DNA of 27,646 nucleotides from Shewanellaceae bacterium UBA2521 (lineage in GTDB: Bacteria; Pseudomonadota; Gammaproteobacteria; Enterobacterales; Shewanellaceae). Shown here piece after piece: positions 24,272-27,646 of the stretch (the first letter of the stretch is position 1; each line of letters begins with the position of its first letter). The stretch is from NCBI GenBank assembly GCA_002341165.1, contig DDNL01000083.1, forward strand, positions 1 to 27,646, given 5' to 3'. The notes under the pieces were generated by a model. It searched no databases, was not told the origin of the DNA, and saw only the letters and a list, made by a program, of their open reading frames with translations. A program made the translations under genes and the position numbers.

Positions 24272-24398
24272 ATGTCATCAACTTAAGACATACAATCCCA
24301 AACGAGAGTCCATTTTAAATGAAAAATTATTCTCAGATCTACTTTTATTTTTCTTAAATTTTTTAACAAAAAAACAAACTTATAATTCCGTTTAAATT

Positions 24399-24412
24399 TT
24401 GAACAAAATCAC
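24399..24412 (-). promoter_or_regulatory. FNR/ANR-like box upstream of ccoN
   Basis: TTGAACAAAATCAC on the plus strand matches 8 of 10 defined positions of TTGATN4ATCAA. It lies in the 268-bp divergent spacer between ccoN and brnQ. Oxygen-responsive control of cbb3 operons by FNR-type regulators is well known, but no -10 sits at the ideal distance, so this is tentative. Confidence 0.3.
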
Positions 24413-24484
24413 ACTTAAATTATTTTTATTTCTGTCGATAACCTCCTTATCTAACTTGAGCCATGCATTGAAGTCATAATTTTT

Positions 24485-24513
24485 TTGTGAATTTCTTTTC
24501 TGGAAAAATAAAA
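24485..24513 (+). promoter_or_regulatory. Weak candidate promoter of brnQ
   Basis: TTGTGA (24485-24490), 17 nt and ATAAAA (24508-24513) lie shortly before the brnQ ATG. A direct repeat AAGTCATAAT flanks the site at 24471-24480 and 24518-24527. Confidence 0.25.
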
Positions 24514-24539
24514 GCAAAAGTCATAATAGGAACAAAAAG

Positions 24540-25871
24540 ATGTGTTTTAAAGATATGCTTACTGTTGCATTGATGACTTTCGCACTTTTCCTTGGTGCAG
24601 GAAACATGATTTTTCCACCTTTAATGGCTTATCAAGCAGGTGAATACTGGCTTACAGCTATGGCCGGTTTTCTTTTCACAGGTGTAGGGGTTCCGGCGCT
24701 GATCTTAGTGGTCTTCGGTACACTCGGCCAAGCTGAGCAGCTCACATCGATGCTTCCTAAATGGATAGACAGAAGCTTTTGGACACTGATCTTATTATGT
24801 ATCGGACCTGGATTGGCTATGCCTCGAGCCATTAGCGTTGCTTATGAATTAGGGATTCGACCTTTTATACATCATCCTATCGTGCTCTTTTCATTTTCTC
24901 TTCTTTTTTGCATATGTGCGATAGTACTGACTTTACGACCTGGGTGTATTGTTGATATCTTAGGTAAGATCATCACACCAGCTCTTGTGGTCATGCTGGC
25001 TTGTTTGGCTCTAGGTGCGGTATTTTCTCCTTTAGGTGATGTTTCTCCCGCATTAGAAAAATATAAAGAGTCTGCCTTTTCATTAGGTCTTATTGAAGGT
25101 TATATGACGATGGATGCACTCGGTGCTATTGGGTTTGGTTGGGTGGTGACTCAAGCATTACGAAGTATGGGTGTCCATTCCAAAGAAAAAATACTTTATT
25201 ATATTCAGCGTGTGGTCGTCATTTATGCCATATTGATGATATGCTGTTATTTTGCTACAGCTTACCTTGGCTCAACTGCCTCAACATTAGGTACGCACAT
25301 TACACATGGTGGACAAATCCTCACCGCTTATGCTGAAGGTAATTTTGGTCTCTTTGGCAAAGTACTGTTTGCACTTATCGCTATACTTGCTTGTTTTACC
25401 ACGGTTGCAGGTTTGCTCAGTGCTAATCTTGAATACTTTCAAAAAGCTTATAGATTCAAAACCTATCCTATTATAGGCTTCGTGTCTCTCGTCACCCTCA
25501 TATTGGCTAATTTTGGCTTAACCGCAGTGATGAAATTTACACTTCCTTGCGTACTCATACTCTGCCCTGTTGCTTTATCTTTAGTGCTTGCTCATCTTAT
25601 AGCTTGGCTACTTCAGCCCCACATACCTGCCACACAATCTGTATCACATACCTTGATCGTGACCGTTGCTTTTATATTCAGCTTTATTGACACTTTAAGC
25701 ATTTTGAATGTTTCAATAGAACCTCTATCCCAGTTTGCACAATCTTGGCTTCCTCTTTATTGGGCTCATTCGAGCTGGCTTTTTCCTGTTTTATGTATCA
25801 TTGTGGGACATCATTTTATACCTCTGGTACAAAAGCATTTCAAGCCATCACAAAACAGGTATAGACTCTGA
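24540..25871 (+). CDS. brnQ: Branched-chain amino acid carrier (LIVCS family)
   Basis: This is an inner-membrane symporter for Leu, Ile and Val. The 443-residue protein has about 12 hydrophobic segments. The N-terminal LGAGNMIFPPLMAYQAGEYW is the hallmark of BrnQ proteins, followed by TGVGVPALILVVFG, GPGLAMPRAISVAYELGIRPF and, in the middle, EGYMTMDALGAIGFGWVV. AGGAAC lies just upstream of the ATG. It is divergent from ccoN and monocistronic or co-transcribed with the DHH gene 90 nt downstream, although a separate -10 is visible there. Uptake of valine precursors could in principle feed pantothenate synthesis, but there is no direct link. Confidence 0.95.
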   Translation: MCFKDMLTVALMTFALFLGAGNMIFPPLMAYQAGEYWLTAMAGFLFTGVGVPALILVVFGTLGQAEQLTSMLPKWIDRSFWTLILLCIGPGLAMPRAISVAYELGIRPFIHHPIVLFSFSLLFCICAIVLTLRPGCIVDILGKIITPALVVMLACLALGAVFSPLGDVSPALEKYKESAFSLGLIEGYMTMDALGAIGFGWVVTQALRSMGVHSKEKILYYIQRVVVIYAILMICCYFATAYLGSTASTLGTHITHGGQILTAYAEGNFGLFGKVLFALIAILACFTTVAGLLSANLEYFQKAYRFKTYPIIGFVSLVTLILANFGLTAVMKFTLPCVLILCPVALSLVLAHLIAWLLQPHIPATQSVSHTLIVTVAFIFSFIDTLSILNVSIEPLSQFAQSWLPLYWAHSSWLFPVLCIIVGHHFIPLVQKHFKPSQNRYRL

Positions 25872-25911
25872 AATATGATTCAATTTTCAGCGTGATAAAA
25901 GAAGATTAGGC

Positions 25912-25917
25912 TATAAT
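25912..25917 (+). promoter_or_regulatory. Candidate -10 of the DHH gene
   Basis: A perfect TATAAT lies 44 nt before the ATG at 25962. The -35 region is poor. Confidence 0.4.
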
Positions 25918-25961
25918 TGATAGAGGAACCATTTTGTTAAATTATTCATAAGAGAACTATT

Positions 25962-26654
25962 ATGCGCCTCTATAACAGGCTAGTTATTGCTTTTCTTTGT
26001 ATTTTCATCATTTCTCTTTTACTCAATCTTGCGCACAATACTTCCTCAAACAATAAATATGAATTCCCTTACAAAGTTGAGAGTATCAAAAGAAAAAATC
26101 ATGACTTCTACTGGGTTGGCCAAATTCATCCAGATATCGATGGCATTGCATCGGTCATTGCTGCAGCACATTTATATGGTGGCACGCCGTCACGTGCAGG
26201 CACAACGGATGCTGAAGTTGAATTTGTTTTAGACTATTTTGACGTTGAAATGCCTCAGTTGGTTGAAAATTTTCACGATGCACTTATAGGACTAGTCGAT
26301 GTAAACCAAACCACACAAATTCATCAAACCATCGAACCAAGTTCAGTGAAAGCCATTATCGATCATCATGCATTAGGTAAAAACCCTGTACATACGCCCG
26401 ACGCCGTCTTTATTGAAGTACGCCCTAGAACCAGTACAGCCGTTATTATTGCTGAGCAATTTATTCTTGCCGATAAAACCATACCCAAGCCGATTGCCGG
26501 TTTGTTGGTTTCAGCTATTTTATCGACTACAGACTTACTTAAATCTCCTATGTTAACAGATAAGGAGCGACGCATTGCTGACATTCTCGCTCCTATAGCA
26601 GGTATCAAAGACTTAGAAGTCTACGGTGCAAAAATGCAAGAAGCCGTACAATAA
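25962..26654 (+). CDS. Membrane-anchored DHH-domain protein related to family II pyrophosphatase
   Basis: The 230-residue protein starts with a basic end and a hydrophobic helix (residues 7-24), so the rest is probably anchored and faces the periplasm. From residue 50 on it resembles the DHH domain of manganese family II inorganic pyrophosphatase: GQIHPDIDGIAS (53-64), LVDVN (111-115), IIDHHALG (132-139), AGLLVSAILSTTDLLKSP (179-196), then IAGIKDLEVYGAKM. Typical enzymes are about 310 residues with a C-terminal DHHA2 domain, which is absent here. The usual motif GHxxPDTDS has Gln in place of the His, DHN has become DVN, and the Asp of SDTLLxKSP is Thr with an Asp two residues later. It may be inactive, have another substrate or use shifted ligands. 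No frameshifted DHHA2 remnant is visible downstream. Confidence 0.7.
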   Translation: MRLYNRLVIAFLCIFIISLLLNLAHNTSSNNKYEFPYKVESIKRKNHDFYWVGQIHPDIDGIASVIAAAHLYGGTPSRAGTTDAEVEFVLDYFDVEMPQLVENFHDALIGLVDVNQTTQIHQTIEPSSVKAIIDHHALGKNPVHTPDAVFIEVRPRTSTAVIIAEQFILADKTIPKPIAGLLVSAILSTTDLLKSPMLTDKERRIADILAPIAGIKDLEVYGAKMQEAVQ

Positions 26655-26673
26655 AAAGTGCGCTCCCTTAACT

Positions 26674-27012
26674 CTAATTCAGTTCTGTGTAATGACTTTT
26701 TGCCATCTCATCAATACGTAAGCTTTTGGTGATCTGAACTGAAGAGAACTGTTCTAATTGCTGTGCTAATACATGTTGCACTTGAGCTAACTGCTCAGGC
26801 GTGCGCCCTTCATATAAAGATAAAGTCAGATGTATAAAATCTTTCTGCTGACTTCCTGCATGATAGTGCATGCAAGCTTGTGCACGAACTATAATGGTGT
26901 CTGGCTTAAACACACCACACTGCGCTAAAACAGAGAACAGCTGATCAACCCAACTCTGTAATGCTACTTTCTCTTCTAATGGCTTGGCATACTCAACAAC
27001 AAGATGAGGCAT
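26674..27012 (-). CDS. 5-carboxymethyl-2-hydroxymuconate isomerase-like tautomerase
   Basis: This 112-residue protein starts MPHLVVEYAKPL. After Met removal the N-terminal Pro is the catalytic base of the tautomerase superfamily, and PHLVVEY is typical of the CHMI/HpaF group. The C-terminal half has DFIHLTLSLYEGRT and KSLRIDEM, also as in that group. The ATG at 27012 lies 7 nt after AGGAG and places Pro second. The ATG at 27018 would bury the Pro and abuts the SD. No other homoprotocatechuate genes are in the window, so the substrate may differ. It is convergent with the DHH gene. Confidence 0.88.
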   Translation of the reverse strand: MPHLVVEYAKPLEEKVALQSWVDQLFSVLAQCGVFKPDTIIVRAQACMHYHAGSQQKDFIHLTLSLYEGRTPEQLAQVQHVLAQQLEQFSSVQITKSLRIDEMAKSHYTELN

Positions 27013-27221
27013 GTTCATACTCCTAATTTAATATAAATCGGTTGTCTCTTGTCTTGAACCTAAAAGATAAGACCCAAGGAAAACACCAGATTGTATACTC
27101 TGAAACCAAATTTGCAACACTAACCTATGATTGAGTTTTATTTCGAGGTTTAATCATTGCTTTCATCTGCATTATTTTCTAAAATGCTCCTCAATTCGAT
27201 GTTCATAAGGATCTCTATTTC

Positions 27222-27646
27222 ATGAATAAAGTAAAACATTGTCCACTGCTCATTCTTGGTTCAGGACCTGCGGGTTATACTGCGGCAGTTTATGCAGCGA
27301 GAGCAAACCTCAATCCAGTGCTCGTTACAGGTATGCAAAAAGGCGGACAACTTACAACCACAACGGAAGTTGAGAACTGGCCAGGTGATGCAAACGATCT
27401 GACAGGACCTGCTCTAATGGATCGTATGCAAGAGCATGCAGAGAAATTCAATACTGAAATCATTATTGATCATATTACAGAAGTAACCTTAACGGAACGC
27501 CCTTTCAAGCTCAAAGGCAATCAAGGCGAATATACAGCAGATGCTTTAATTATCGCAACAGGTGCTTCTGCTAAATATCTAGGTCTGCCTTCAGAGGAAG
27601 TGTTTCAAGGGCGTGGCGTCTCAGCTTGTGCAACATGTGATGGTTT
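27222..27646 (+). CDS. trxB: Thioredoxin reductase (3' end outside window)
   Basis: The first 141 codons of TrxB, an FAD enzyme that reduces thioredoxin with NADPH. LILGSGPAGYTAAVYAARANL is the FAD-binding start. GGQLTTTTEVENWPG, IATGASAKYLGLPSEE and the redox-active CATC of SACATCDG are all present. AAGG lies 11 nt upstream of the ATG. The frame is open to the window edge. Thioredoxin is one electron donor to the NrdAB reductase encoded at the other end of the window. The 203 bp upstream is shared with the divergent tautomerase gene. Confidence 0.95.
   Translation, partial: MNKVKHCPLLILGSGPAGYTAAVYAARANLNPVLVTGMQKGGQLTTTTEVENWPGDANDLTGPALMDRMQEHAEKFNTEIIIDHITEVTLTERPFKLKGNQGEYTADALIIATGASAKYLGLPSEEVFQGRGVSACATCDG

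Overview
The window comes from a gammaproteobacterium with an AT-rich genome. The NrdA, NrdB and YfaE proteins align almost without gaps to the E. coli proteins, and the cbb3 oxidase, TtcA and UspE are of gammaproteobacterial type. A DUF2520/PanG-like ketopantoate reductase fused into a pan operon is a trait known from Francisella. Together these suggest a relative of the Francisella/Legionella side of the class, but the sequence alone does not name a genus. No phage, insertion sequence, CRISPR array, tRNA or rRNA was seen. The window is mostly chromosomal housekeeping with several unexplained accessory genes.

Layout. 50-1537 (-): a large Asp/Ser-rich surface lipoprotein. 1538-2309: a long AT-rich spacer with a perfect DnaA box, A/T tracts and a UUCG hairpin leader. 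2310-6028 (+): nrdA-nrdB-yfaE, the aerobic class Ia ribonucleotide reductase and its cofactor-maintenance ferredoxin, closed by a terminator. 6154-6387 (-): a small DUF2798 membrane protein. 6641-8957 (+): panG-panB-panC for pantothenate. 9056-9223 (-): a 55-residue lipoprotein too short for usual ORF cut-offs. 9448-10599 (+): an orphan exported protein. 10794-11903 (+): serC. 11895-14766 (-): an MFS transporter followed by two tandem paralogous LuxR-type regulators. 14767-15244: a structured spacer with a possible 29-residue peptide gene. 15245-17174 (-): ttcA and uspE. 17225-24271 (-): a tightly overlapping ccoNOQP-ccoH-ccoI-ccoS cluster plus a TauE/UreH-like membrane protein. 24540-25871 (+): brnQ. 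25962-26654 (+): a membrane-anchored DHH-domain protein without the usual C-terminal domain. 26674-27012 (-): a 4-oxalocrotonate-tautomerase-like isomerase. 27222-end (+): trxB, cut by the window edge.

How the parts work together. The cco block encodes the high-affinity terminal oxidase, its copper pump (CcoI), assembly factors (CcoH, CcoS) and a likely metal transporter. TtcA (an Fe-S dependent tRNA thiolase) and UspE follow on the same strand. NrdAB with YfaE makes dNTPs aerobically, and thioredoxin reductase at the right edge could supply reducing power to it. The main unexplained material is the MFS/LuxR/LuxR unit with the structured spacer and small ORF beside it, the variant DHH protein, and the nrd leader structures.
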